From: a bacterium D16-51
Lineage (GTDB): Bacteria; Bacillota; Clostridia; Lachnospirales; Lachnospiraceae
NCBI GenBank assembly: GCA_003612285.1
Contig: RAYE01000005.1
Coordinates: 62,001-126,000, forward strand
DNA length: 64,000 nt
Reading direction: 5' to 3'
Below are positions 54,953-63,436 of the stretch, piece after piece. Under the pieces are notes generated by a model. That model did no database searches and was not told where the DNA came from. It was given only the letters and a program-made list of their open reading frames with translations. How positions within the stretch are numbered: the stretch's first letter is position 1; the number at the start of each line of letters is the position of its first letter. The position numbers were made by a program, and so were the translations under genes.

Positions 54953-55323
54953 TTCCCTATCTCCTTCATTTTCTTGTTAAAAACACTAAAGAAATATCTC
55001 CTAATCCCATAAAAATCCGTCCGGCAATACGGAATCCTCTCCATTTCTTTCAGCTCCCATTTCACCTTAAGAGCGTCATAGGACTTGTTTTCTTTTACGG
55101 ACAGTAAAACCCACTCTGCAATCGTTTCATTAGCTGTATAAGCCGCCAGAGAGACGAGAGGGTCATATCTGCCGGACTGTATGTACTCTGTAAGCTGCCT
55201 ATACCGCTCTTTGGTTATGCCGTAATGCTCCCATGAGTGCCGGGGGGGGGCTGAATGGTGCTGATATTGTGAATTAGGTTGCTGCTCCACCCTTCCCCGC
55301 TGTTCATCCATAGCCTTTGCCAT
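54949..55323 (-). CDS. Element protein of unknown function
   Basis: About 124 residues starting MAKAMDEQRG, with AAGGGGG 7 nt upstream of the ATG at 55323. It is Gln/His-rich at the N-terminus and helical later (HYGITKERYRQLTEYIQSG; YDALKVKWELKEMERIPYC). A nine-C run (55242-55250 on the plus strand as G) lies in the coding sequence and could slip. It begins after the dam gene and overlaps the next small gene by 4 nt. No family recognised. Confidence 0.7.
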   Translation of the reverse strand: MAKAMDEQRGRVEQQPNSQYQHHSAPPRHSWEHYGITKERYRQLTEYIQSGRYDPLVSLAAYTANETIAEWVLLSVKENKSYDALKVKWELKEMERIPYCRTDFYGIRRYFFSVFNKKMKEIGK

Positions 55324-55336
55324 TTTCCATCCCCCT

Positions 55337-56146
55337 TTACATGAAATCATCCATATGTATCTGCCCTGCCTGGTAATTCATCCAGACGACTTCTGCCCTG
55401 CTGCCGCTGTGCTCTGCACAGCTTGTAAAATACTCTTTGTGCCAGCCATGCAGGTAATCATTGTACATTTCTGATTCGTAGCCTGATATCATGATTTTTG
55501 CCCCGCTTTTTAGTGCTGTTTTCAAAAGTTCTTCGTGCTCCCCATCCGACATTTCGTGCTTATACTGTTTTCCACTTCTTGTTCCAAAGAGGTATGGCGG
55601 ATCCCAGTACTGGAACACATTTGGGTAATCAAACCTTTTGATAACCTCCAGTGCCGACCGGCACTCAATCTGTACCATCCGTAAACGTTCCGCAATCTCT
55701 ATAATCCATTTCGGAAGGCGGTACCAGTTCCAGAGCGCATACATCTTTTCACGCCCCTGCACATCATTTTTCCATCCGACTTTACTCCCATTTGTCCGGA
55801 AGCCATGCCCCTGCCAGCACCTGACTAAAAATCCTGCTGCCCTCCCGTATGGGTCAAGTTTTAATGTCTCTGGGATGTCAAACTGCGAATCATATTCTTT
55901 TCGGCTGTATGGTGTTGCCGCCACTAACCGCGCTAACCTCCCTGCATCTTTTTTGATGCACTCAAAGAGGTTTACAACGTCAGAATCCAAATCGTTGATT
56001 GTCTCAATGTCAGAAGGGGCTTTTGAAAAGAACAGCGCCCCACTGCCAAAAAACGGCTCTACATAAGAATGGTGCTTTGGGATATACCCTGCAAGGCTGC
56101 CTGCTATGTTCCATTTGCTTCCCGGATATTTCAATACCTGCCTCAT
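55337..56146 (-). CDS. D12-class DNA adenine-N6 methyltransferase (Dam-like)
   Basis: A 269-residue methylase with the D12-class motifs KYPGSKW (about 6-12), EPFFGSGALFF (about 30-40), NDLDSDVVNLF and DPPY (182-185). It methylates adenine in a short site, probably GATC-like, but specificity cannot be read from sequence. No cognate restriction gene is next to it, so a solitary phage methylase for protection or regulation is likely. It overlaps the radical SAM gene by 4 nt. Confidence 0.92.
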   Translation of the reverse strand: MRQVLKYPGSKWNIAGSLAGYIPKHHSYVEPFFGSGALFFSKAPSDIETINDLDSDVVNLFECIKKDAGRLARLVAATPYSRKEYDSQFDIPETLKLDPYGRAAGFLVRCWQGHGFRTNGSKVGWKNDVQGREKMYALWNWYRLPKWIIEIAERLRMVQIECRSALEVIKRFDYPNVFQYWDPPYLFGTRSGKQYKHEMSDGEHEELLKTALKSGAKIMISGYESEMYNDYLHGWHKEYFTSCAEHSGSRAEVVWMNYQAGQIHMDDFM

Positions 56147-57111
56147 GCCCTTCCCTTCCTTCTTTCAAATTCCTCAAATTTCCCACAGGAGCGGAAAATT
56201 ACCCTGTTGTTTACCCACCTCTGCAAACGCCCCAGCCTATGCCCCTTTGGTATGGACTCTTTTTTATATAACATCACATAAGGGTTATACCCCATATCAC
56301 GCAATGTATATACCCTTTCTAAATCCTGCTCAAATGTGGTATCAAAATTGCACAGCATATACACTGCCATTTTCCTGTAATCCCATCCCGTGATTTCTTT
56401 AAAGGCCTTAAACTTTGGTATAACTTCCTCCTTATCCTGGTACCTGTCCCAGGCAAAGTGTACCTGTTTAATTTTCATCTGCTTTAACATTTCTGTCTTT
56501 TCTTCCGTCATCAGACGGATATCCAGCCCCTGCGAAAAGTCAACCCATGCCCTGCTGTCAACCAGCTGCTGGAAAAGCGGCTTCCAGTCTCTGCAGGCTG
56601 TTATGTTTGGGTCAAGCAGGACAATGTTTTTCTGCCCCCTCCAAAAAGTATCAAGGTCAGCAACTTTGTAAGACTTCTTTCCCTCTTTGCATCCGACATG
56701 GCAAAATCCACAGTCCCTTGGGCATCCCCTCGTCAGGAACCCATAGGCAGTGTTTTTAACCTCTGGTATCCTGTCATAATAAATTTCATAATCTGGGTAT
56801 ATTGTTTCCGCTTCCGGCGGCAACAGACTGTCTTTTTTTGTGTCGTAGACTTCTTTTCCATCCTCCAGCCGGATGCAGTAGCCGCTGCCGCCTTTTGCCA
56901 CTTCTCTGGCATTTATGTAATATTCATAATCCGGCGTGAAACTGAATACTTTTGACATATATACTTTATCCAGTGGTTTTTCCGGGAAACCATGTTTTAA
57001 TGGCTCATACCATTCTACGGTGTCTCCATTGTGTTTGTGCCATGCAGATAATTTCATCAATGGTAAATTGGGGAAATTATGCCCGTCCACATCTATTAAT
57101 CCAATTTTCAT
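56143..57111 (-). CDS. Radical SAM protein of an element-encoded family
   Basis: A protein of about 322 residues. The N-terminus MKIGLIDVDGHNFPNLPLMK is Rossmann/B12-binding-like; the radical SAM cluster motif is C130-x3-C134-x2-C137 (RGCPRDCGFCHVG), followed by a TIM-barrel-like region (VLLDPNITAC; SQGLDIRLM). An added C141 is close by. Substrate is unknown; neighbours are an adenine methylase and replication genes, so DNA or nucleotide modification is conceivable. I prefer the family-like start at 57111; an ATG at 57141 adds 10 residues. Confidence 0.85.
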   Translation of the reverse strand: MKIGLIDVDGHNFPNLPLMKLSAWHKHNGDTVEWYEPLKHGFPEKPLDKVYMSKVFSFTPDYEYYINAREVAKGGSGYCIRLEDGKEVYDTKKDSLLPPEAETIYPDYEIYYDRIPEVKNTAYGFLTRGCPRDCGFCHVGCKEGKKSYKVADLDTFWRGQKNIVLLDPNITACRDWKPLFQQLVDSRAWVDFSQGLDIRLMTEEKTEMLKQMKIKQVHFAWDRYQDKEEVIPKFKAFKEITGWDYRKMAVYMLCNFDTTFEQDLERVYTLRDMGYNPYVMLYKKESIPKGHRLGRLQRWVNNRVIFRSCGKFEEFERRKGRA

Positions 57112-57225
57112 ACTTTGATTTGAAAGGAACCGATATATCATTGCCCTGGCCAGAATTCCGCCCCTTTCCTAATATTTTTCTGTTTTCTGGTTATACTAAA
57201 CCAATCAAATGAATGGGAGGTATCT

Positions 57226-57393
57226 ATGAAACAAGCAGAAAAAGACAAACCTGTCCACACTGCCCCCAAAGGTGTCTGGGAAGGCAGCACTACCCTCAAA
57301 AAGGAGCACAAAACCAAAAATGAGCATCTGAATGAAATCACAACGGACGAACAGGGGAACGGTTACCCTGTCAATCCCGGCCAGGGCAAGTAA
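57226..57393 (+). CDS. Small plus-strand protein within the minus-strand early operon
   Basis: A 55-residue hydrophilic protein (MKQAEKDKPVHTAPKGVWEG to GYPVNPGQGK) with GGGAGG 6 nt before the ATG and a TATACT at 57192-57197 about 30 nt upstream. It is encoded against the surrounding genes. A 7-bp hairpin GGCCAGG/CCTGGCC (57379-57385 and 57398-57404) overlaps its stop. Basic N-terminus, no Cys or membrane segment. It may be a constitutively expressed accessory gene, but function is unknown. Confidence 0.55.
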   Translation: MKQAEKDKPVHTAPKGVWEGSTTLKKEHKTKNEHLNEITTDEQGNGYPVNPGQGK

Positions 57394-57422
57394 TACTCCT
57401 GGCCTACATAAATCTGCCAGCC

Positions 57423-57566
57423 TCATTTACAATCTAACTGCTCTGCCTTCCCCCCTAGCGCATTAAACGAAATCAACTTTTCTTTGAGAATATGTAAATC
57501 CATCTGCTTTCTACCGAATTTCACCTTCTCTAAAACTTTATCTGCTCCATCTGATAATGGCCGCAC
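57423..57566 (-). CDS. Possible small protein, 47 residues
   Basis: A GTG-started frame reading VRPLSDGADKVLEKVKFGRK and ending GGKAEQLDCK. The composition is protein-like and amphipathic, but the ribosome site is weak (GGA at 8-9 nt). It lies between the ERCC4 nuclease and the plus-strand gene. It could be a remnant or non-coding. Confidence 0.3.
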   Translation of the reverse strand: MRPLSDGADKVLEKVKFGRKQMDLHILKEKLISFNALGGKAEQLDCK

Positions 57567-57589
57567 TTCGTTATTCCATATTTTGCTTG

Positions 57590-58144
57590 CTAGTCAGATA
57601 CTGCTTCACCATAACGATCTCCTAACAACTCAATCACCTTTTCCCCTGCTTCATTAGGATGACAAAAAATAAACCTTGCACCATATTTCTCTTGCATGGT
57701 ACGCATTGCCTTAAAAAGTGTAATCCCCTTTGTTGCCATCGGATACTTGCGTTTTTTGCCGAATCTCGGCCTTCCATTCTTATAATATCCCAAAAGATTA
57801 CTTGTATCTCTCACATAGATATCCAGCCTTGGGTTATGCCAGTTTTTAACATCTTCAAGACGACTTATTCCATCTTCATTCTCTACCAGTATATACAGCT
57901 GTATTTCCGCCTTTTGTGCCCTAACCAGCTCATTTCGGAATCTCTCATGTGATTTTCCGCAGATATTATTAACAATTTCTCCAATATTCTCTTTAGTGTC
58001 CACACAAATCTTCTGATTAGCCGGAAGCGTATAATCCCCAACATAGAGTTTCGTCCTATGCACCTCAATACCATTTTCCTTAAACCAGCTATTTTTCATT
58101 TTGTGTTTTGAAATTTGATTTCTTGTATCCTCCAGAAGTATCAT
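57590..58144 (-). CDS. ERCC4-domain nuclease
   Basis: A 184-residue protein with a XPF/ERCC4-type nuclease fold: LLEDTRNQISKHKMKNSWF, a strand pair with YVGDYTL, then VDTKENIGEIVNNICG and the later LYILVENEDGI. The core ERK-like site appears as D-x-K (VDTKEN). It probably cuts branched DNA during element recombination or replication. AAGGAGTG lies upstream of the ATG. Confidence 0.85.
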   Translation of the reverse strand: MILLEDTRNQISKHKMKNSWFKENGIEVHRTKLYVGDYTLPANQKICVDTKENIGEIVNNICGKSHERFRNELVRAQKAEIQLYILVENEDGISRLEDVKNWHNPRLDIYVRDTSNLLGYYKNGRPRFGKKRKYPMATKGITLFKAMRTMQEKYGARFIFCHPNEAGEKVIELLGDRYGEAVSD

Positions 58145-58209
58145 TTATGTAATCACTCCTTGCTTATAAGGGCAGCCTTTCAGCTACCCAGCCAAAAACC
58201 AGCCTCCAG

Positions 58210-58926
58210 CTATGCAATCACCGTAAACTGCTTAAGTCCGTTAAGTTCACGTTCAAGGTACTCTTTGATATTTTCCATGGCTTTAAGCCTCCATGCACCA
58301 CCATCTGCCTCAAACAAAGCACACTGCACGCCATCATACTTATCCTCTCTCATGCGGAAAACAAACTGGCTTTCCGGCTGTTCAACCTCTGTAAAAGTAC
58401 GGTACGGCATTAATGTGACAGGGCTTGGGATGACAGCATCGCCCTTTGATGCAAGCCCCGTCTTAACCGTGGCCTTCTGTGTCACACCATCATCCCCGTA
58501 ACCAGCAATCGTGCCTCCCTCAACCGTCCCTGCAAATTTCAAAAGCAGGCCAGAATCATTATTCGGGATAAACTTAGACTGTACTCCGATGATAAACTGC
58601 TCATGTTCCACGAATGCATTAAACGGAAACTTTGGCAGCTCTGCATTGACTCCCACCATATATTCCCGTTCCCGGTCCAGGTCAAGGCAGGAATACATTT
58701 TAACGCTGGAAGGGCTGGTAACATGGATAATCATTTTTTCTTCCATAATGTCCGCACCTGAACGAATATAATCTACCAGGCTGCGCAAAGTCACAAGCCT
58801 GATTTCCTTTGCCTTCGGGTTATGTACAATACGGCTCAAAGCCTTGTCTGAATATATTTCACCGCCAATCTCCTGGATACTCGGCTGGCTTAAATTAACA
58901 ATATACTGTAATGCTTCTTTAATCAT
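58210..58926 (-). CDS. Conserved phage early protein, unknown function
   Basis: A 238-residue protein starting MIKEALQYIVNLSQPSIQEI. It has mixed alpha/beta character, with LLKFAGTVEGGTIAGYGDDG and ESQFVFRMREDKYDGVQCAL. I recognise it as the kind of protein often seen next to recT/SSB in Firmicutes prophages, but no function is known. GGAGG lies upstream. It sits 24 nt after the gene at 58951. Confidence 0.75.
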   Translation of the reverse strand: MIKEALQYIVNLSQPSIQEIGGEIYSDKALSRIVHNPKAKEIRLVTLRSLVDYIRSGADIMEEKMIIHVTSPSSVKMYSCLDLDREREYMVGVNAELPKFPFNAFVEHEQFIIGVQSKFIPNNDSGLLLKFAGTVEGGTIAGYGDDGVTQKATVKTGLASKGDAVIPSPVTLMPYRTFTEVEQPESQFVFRMREDKYDGVQCALFEADGGAWRLKAMENIKEYLERELNGLKQFTVIA

Positions 58927-58950
58927 AGTAATCCTCCATTCTTCCCTTTC

Positions 58951-59379
58951 CTATGCCTGCTTTGCTGCCCTGAAATCCACAATACTATCATCCTTGATCT
59001 CCCCGGTTTCCACATCAACAGCCTGCCCGTTAACATACGCTGTCTGGCTGTCTGAATTTTGATTCATATCTTCAAAAGACATCTGCCCTTTTATACCCGG
59101 ACCATATTCCTGTGCAAAAATCCGCCCCGTATCTAAATCTTTCTCCGTACAGAACTTTGTATTTACTGGTTTCACCGCTGCCAATTTGGTATCAACTGCA
59201 ATTTCACAAGTACAATCTGTTCTATCCTCATTTTGTTCAAATGACAGACAAATATTAATTTTACGTTTATTCTTCCATGGCGTGTTTGGATCCTGCATAT
59301 TCTGCATCACCTTTGCAAATGCCTGGTTTGCTTTTTCCTGCAAAGCCCCTCCTGCTATATCCTGCAAACTAATTTCCAT
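58951..59379 (-). CDS. Element early protein, unknown
   Basis: A 142-residue soluble protein (EISLQDIAGGALQEKANQAF; KINICLSFEQNEDRTDCTCE). It resembles small replication-associated phage proteins between ssb and the gene at 58210. The C-terminal tail (YVNGQAVDVETGEIKDDSIV) is typical of uncharacterised phage proteins. AAGGAAAGGG is upstream of the ATG. Confidence 0.7.
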   Translation of the reverse strand: MEISLQDIAGGALQEKANQAFAKVMQNMQDPNTPWKNKRKINICLSFEQNEDRTDCTCEIAVDTKLAAVKPVNTKFCTEKDLDTGRIFAQEYGPGIKGQMSFEDMNQNSDSQTAYVNGQAVDVETGEIKDDSIVDFRAAKQA

Positions 59380-59473
59380 ATATTCCCTTTCCTTCCTATA
59401 TAAATTGTTGACAGTTACTTTCTCAAAGCACTTTGATTTTGTTTCATAGTTTTATGACATTTCAGTCAACTCA

Positions 59474-59923
59474 TTACATTTTAAATGGCAGTTCTTCATC
59501 AATCGCATCTGGAATATTCATAAATCCATCACCTGCTGACTGTGCTGGCTCTGGTCTGGATGGTGCTGACGGCTGATTGTTACCATTCTGCTGGCTTGCC
59601 AGCTTACTTTCAGCAAATTCCTGTGATTCTACAAAAACATCTGTAGTATAGACTTTCTGGCCATCTTTGTTTGTATAACTGCCAGTTTGAATCCTGCCCT
59701 CTACTACAATTTTTATCCCTTGATGAAGATATTTTTCTGCAAATTCCCCACCTTTTCCCATTGCCACACAACGAATAAAATCAGCAGTCTGCTCTCCCCC
59801 CTGTCGTTTGAACCTACGGTCAACTGCCAAAATATAATTGGCAATACAGGTAGTATTCTCATTGTTGGCATATCTGATTTCCGGGTCTCTGGTCAGACGC
59901 CCCATCAAAATCACTTTGTTCAT
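59474..59923 (-). CDS. ssb: Single-stranded DNA-binding protein
   Basis: A 149-residue SSB: MNKVILMGRLTRDPEIRYAN, FIRCVAMGKGGEFAEKYLHQ, IVVEGRIQTGSYTNKDGQKV and the C-terminal acidic tip DEELPFKM. It protects ssDNA and recruits partners through the tail, in line with recT and the primase-helicase nearby. GGAGG precedes the ATG. Confidence 0.97.
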   Translation of the reverse strand: MNKVILMGRLTRDPEIRYANNENTTCIANYILAVDRRFKRQGGEQTADFIRCVAMGKGGEFAEKYLHQGIKIVVEGRIQTGSYTNKDGQKVYTTDVFVESQEFAESKLASQQNGNNQPSAPSRPEPAQSAGDGFMNIPDAIDEELPFKM

Positions 59924-59973
59924 AAATCCTTAACCTCCAGTTTTTCCGATTTTCCCATTCGCTCCATCCTTTC

Positions 59974-60696
59974 CTAAAACGGCTCTTTACACAATTTTAT
60001 CTCCGTCCCTGCATCTGCCACATAGACATTTGCCCCTGGAACAACTTCCTTTGCTTTTTGTTTAAAATACTCCAAATCAGAATTAGAATCGCTTAAATGC
60101 AACAACACCACATTCATCAGCGATGGGTTATCATTTGTATATAGAAAATCAAGTGTTGTCTGCAATTCCATATGTCCTTTGATTACATGGTCGAAATTGG
60201 GATTACTTTGCTTTATGATTTCACTAGAATAATTGGCTTCAATCAATATCTGACTGATATCCTTAAATTTGTATTTGCAATACTCTAAATCTGTAAGGAA
60301 AAGCAGCCTGCCTATTTCTTCATGGCTTATCTGGTATGCAAAACAGGGTGTGCCATCATGCGGCACATAAAATGGAGTTATGCGAAACCCTCCTAAATGA
60401 AACGGTCTTTTCTCTGGCATTCCATGAAGCAGTTCGCCATAAATTACTTCCGCTTTCTCTGCGGTTTCATCATTTGTATAGATTGGAATATTGGCTGCAA
60501 GAAAATCTTTCAGATACCCAATATGGTCTTTGTGTCCATGTGTGGCAATACATCCAACTACTTTCCGCAAATCAAAATGCAGCGTTTTCTTGACCTCCTT
60601 CATGCTCACACCACATTCTAAAATCAAACATTCCTTTTCAGATTCAAGCAGATAACAATTTCCTGCCGAACTGCTTCCAAGACATTTAAGAACCAT
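59974..60696 (-). CDS. Metallo-beta-lactamase fold hydrolase
   Basis: A 240-residue MBL-fold protein with the metal motif THGHKDHIGYL, LTDLEYCKYKF and LLHLSDSNSDLEYF. It resembles YycJ/WalJ-like nucleases or hydrolases. In elements it is found with RecT and SSB genes, suggesting a DNA-processing role (e.g. exonuclease-like), but this is inferred. The start overlaps the recT stop region. Confidence 0.85.
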   Translation of the reverse strand: MVLKCLGSSSAGNCYLLESEKECLILECGVSMKEVKKTLHFDLRKVVGCIATHGHKDHIGYLKDFLAANIPIYTNDETAEKAEVIYGELLHGMPEKRPFHLGGFRITPFYVPHDGTPCFAYQISHEEIGRLLFLTDLEYCKYKFKDISQILIEANYSSEIIKQSNPNFDHVIKGHMELQTTLDFLYTNDNPSLMNVVLLHLSDSNSDLEYFKQKAKEVVPGANVYVADAGTEIKLCKEPF

Positions 60697-60704
60697 AACA
60701 CCAC

Positions 60705-61460
60705 CTACTTTGCAAAATCAGGTATCTCACCTTCACTTTCCTCTGCACCCTCACCTTTTGGCGCATCCTGCCCTTCAACAGTATTCTCTTCAACAAATTC
60801 CTCTGAATTGGCTTTTTCCTTAACTTCCTGTTCTACATCCTGTTTCATTTCCTCTATTGGATATTCCTTGAAATCTCCATCAATAACCTCTTCTTTTGTA
60901 TAGAACCCCAACGTCATTTCAGGGCAATTCATCCTGGCGAAAAATGAGGCCGCCCTATACCGAAGCATAACTTGCGACATAGTCTTCCATTTAGAGCCAG
61001 TTTTTCCCAGCCACCCTTCATCCCTTGCCATATCCATTGTAATTTCAATTCCATCAACACGCCTGCCATTTCTCATTGTCCAGCATTTGCAGGAATAAGG
61101 CTTTCCGGCCTTATCCTGCTTTTCCTCATACTGCAATTCCATATCATATTTTCCACTGGCGTTTACCGATGCAATAAGAAACTGCGCTGACCATGACGGC
61201 CTTCCCTGAATAACATGTAAATTCTGCATTACCAGTAGAGGACTTGTCCCCAGCCTGTTCGCAATCTCAATAGCCACCATGGCATTTGCCTGATTGCCTT
61301 GATAATCTTTCGGAACAATGGTACTATGTGACAATGCCTGCGCCATCTGTCCAGCCATAAGCCAATTATCCGAACTGCCAAAAATCCCTTTGCTAAAATC
61401 TGTATCATGCTTTACTGCAACCCTTGTTTCCTTCTTTTCTGTAACCTCTGTTTCCATCAT
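60705..61460 (-). CDS. recT: RecT-family single-strand annealing protein
   Basis: A 251-residue protein with the RecT core: GSSDNWLMAGQMAQALSHST, ANAMVAIEIANRLGTSPLLV, VIQGRPSWSAQFLIASVNAS and MLRYRAASFFARMNCPEMTLG. The C-terminal tail is Glu-rich. It anneals ssDNA in element recombination. The ATGs at 61460/61457 overlap the stop of the upstream ATPase fragment (ATGATG, GGAGG at 5 nt). Confidence 0.92.
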   Translation of the reverse strand: MMETEVTEKKETRVAVKHDTDFSKGIFGSSDNWLMAGQMAQALSHSTIVPKDYQGNQANAMVAIEIANRLGTSPLLVMQNLHVIQGRPSWSAQFLIASVNASGKYDMELQYEEKQDKAGKPYSCKCWTMRNGRRVDGIEITMDMARDEGWLGKTGSKWKTMSQVMLRYRAASFFARMNCPEMTLGFYTKEEVIDGDFKEYPIEEMKQDVEQEVKEKANSEEFVEENTVEGQDAPKGEGAEESEGEIPDFAK

Positions 61461-62944
61461 GCTACCTCCACTATTATTTCCTTATCATCTGATACCGACA
61501 ATAACACCATCTGTGCATCCATTTTCGGAATATTAAACCCATTGACAGCCTCAGCATTATCAATAATTATTGGTGCAGTTACACCATGCAATTGTGATAA
61601 AGCATTGATAATATCCAGCCCTGCCACAATCCTGTGGCCTGTATTCAATGCGGAAAATGGAACACCATCAACCATACATCCACAGCACTCAACAACAGCG
61701 CCATTAACCTGCCTGTCAAACAGCTTCCAATTCACAATACTGAATTTTTCATTTACAATCCCGGAAATTATTGTCATTTTTGCTTTTGTAAACTCTTCCA
61801 GCAGAAAAATCATTTTTTTCTGCTCATTGACCTTATCAGCAATATCACCCATTTTCTGCTGTAATTCCTCAATGCGTTCCTCTTTTTCCGAATTATCCGC
61901 AGATGCAATCTGTTTCTCTATAGAAAATAACTCTTCCTGCAGCCCATTCTTCTTTAACTGCAGCTGTTGGCGTAATCCTGCGCCACTATTGGCAGCGTCA
62001 AGCATTTTTTCTTTCTCTGCAATTTCCGAAACCAATTTTCCATAATCTTCACTGCCAGAGATATCAATCTTTTCCGGCAATTTCTCCAACAAACCAACAA
62101 GTTTCTGCTTCTCTACTTCTGCACTCTCCAAATTTCTCTGCTCTGCGGATAACTTTTCTTTCGCATAGGCAATTTTGCCCTGCAGCTGTTCAATTAACCC
62201 CTTGCACTGATTTCCGTCAGCAACAATACGGCCAAGATTTTCTCTATGCTCTGTTTCCCATTTCCTCTTAACATCAGCTTTTTTCTGCTCAAAATCAGCC
62301 TTTATTTGTTCGATTTTATCAGAAGGATAACTTTGTCCACATACCGGGCAAATTGTACTGTTTTCATCAAATTCCAAAACATCAGAGTATGATTTTGCAT
62401 TCTCAGTTTTCCAATCATTAAGCAGCTTCTGACGTTTTTTCTCATATGCTGAAACCGTACCTTCGCCATCAGCAATATTCCTCTGTAATAATTCAATCTT
62501 CCGTTTGGCAGATGCAATATCAGCCTCAAAATCTGCTATCTCATCCTCATACTTTCTTCTGGCAGCAATATTCTCTTCATTTGCTCTGCGCTCCATGTCT
62601 GATAGCTGCAGCTTCAAATCCATAAGGCTTTCTGTTTCTTTCTGATACTTCTTATACTGGGCAGCCGTATCATCCTCTGACCTTTCAACCTCCGCAATCT
62701 GCTCTTTCAGAACATTTCGCTGCAATTCCAGTTCTGATACATCAATATCCGTCATAGATTTTCTTACTTCATCAATTCGTGCCGGAATTTCTATCTGCTG
62801 CTTCTTGTATTCTGACAATGCCTTTTTTGCCTTGCTCTGCAAATCTTCTGGACTATGTATAGATAATGCAAGAGAAAGTTCCTGCAACACTTCTGGATTG
62901 GATGCAATCACATCCTCATTTTCTACGGATGGCGCAAATTTCAT
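61457..62944 (-). CDS. C-terminal part of a Rad50/SbcC-like ATPase, separated by in-frame TAG
   Basis: A 495-residue segment in the same frame as the upstream ATPase fragment. It contains long coiled coils (about 35-180 and 210-370), a zinc-hook CPVCGQ (C199-x-x-C202), and the C-terminal ATPase lobe with NTGHRIVAGLDIINALSQ and Walker B PIIIDNAEAV. The first in-frame ATG is 62944; TAGGAG, partly the stop codon itself, lies 15 nt upstream. Without the N-terminal Walker A part it cannot be a complete ATPase unless both parts join. Confidence 0.8.
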   Translation of the reverse strand: MKFAPSVENEDVIASNPEVLQELSLALSIHSPEDLQSKAKKALSEYKKQQIEIPARIDEVRKSMTDIDVSELELQRNVLKEQIAEVERSEDDTAAQYKKYQKETESLMDLKLQLSDMERRANEENIAARRKYEDEIADFEADIASAKRKIELLQRNIADGEGTVSAYEKKRQKLLNDWKTENAKSYSDVLEFDENSTICPVCGQSYPSDKIEQIKADFEQKKADVKRKWETEHRENLGRIVADGNQCKGLIEQLQGKIAYAKEKLSAEQRNLESAEVEKQKLVGLLEKLPEKIDISGSEDYGKLVSEIAEKEKMLDAANSGAGLRQQLQLKKNGLQEELFSIEKQIASADNSEKEERIEELQQKMGDIADKVNEQKKMIFLLEEFTKAKMTIISGIVNEKFSIVNWKLFDRQVNGAVVECCGCMVDGVPFSALNTGHRIVAGLDIINALSQLHGVTAPIIIDNAEAVNGFNIPKMDAQMVLLSVSDDKEIIVEVA

Positions 62945-62962
62945 CAGTTCTTTTCTTTGCTC

Positions 62963-63433
62963 CTACCATTTCTTTGATACAAATACCTGAGGATTTGTAA
63001 TCAGTTTAAACAAATCCTCATTTGCAATGCCTGCAATATATTCCTTATAATCTTTTTCTTTCTTTGGAATGCCGTCAATTTCAAAGAAATTATTGTTTCC
63101 CTGCAGTTCCTGCTCTAATGAACCTCTGCGCTTTACCCAGTTTTGTTTCTGGGCTTTCTTTAAGACAACTTCACGTCCATCCAACTCCAGCGTCAACACT
63201 ACCTTAATTTCCACATGGTCAACCCGGTTGCCAAAAGAATCTAATGGCCTGATTTGAAATTTTGTTTCACCGCGGCTGTTCTTATCAAACAGACACCACA
63301 TAAATGCATCTGCAATTGTAGACTTCCCAACAGCATTCCTGCCAAAAATCTTAGTCAAGTTTCCAAAAACAACATCCTTATTTTTGATTTTCTTGAAATT
63401 CTCAATGTGAATATTCTTTAATCTAATTTTCAA
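62963..63433 (-). CDS. N-terminal part of a Rad50/SbcC-like ATPase (Walker A), ends at in-frame TAG
   Basis: A 156-residue N-terminal ATPase lobe: IHIENFKKIKNKDV, Walker A GRNAVGKST (31-39), and LITNPQVFVSKKW. At that point homologues go on to W-x-E-Q-R; here the codon is TAG (62963-62965) and the frame continues EQRKELM. A C-to-T change of CAG (Gln) would explain it. TTG start with GAGG 8 nt upstream. Together with the following part this would be a protein of about 660 residues. Confidence 0.8.
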   Translation of the reverse strand: MKIRLKNIHIENFKKIKNKDVVFGNLTKIFGRNAVGKSTIADAFMWCLFDKNSRGETKFQIRPLDSFGNRVDHVEIKVVLTLELDGREVVLKKAQKQNWVKRRGSLEQELQGNNNFFEIDGIPKKEKDYKEYIAGIANEDLFKLITNPQVFVSKKW

Positions 63434-63436
63434 TAT

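Noticed and set aside
57205-57426. A 73-residue minus-strand frame opposite the small plus-strand gene
   Set aside because: Hydrophobic, Phe/Leu/Cys-rich mirror product without a ribosome site; the plus-strand frame has GGGAGG and a hydrophilic, protein-like composition.
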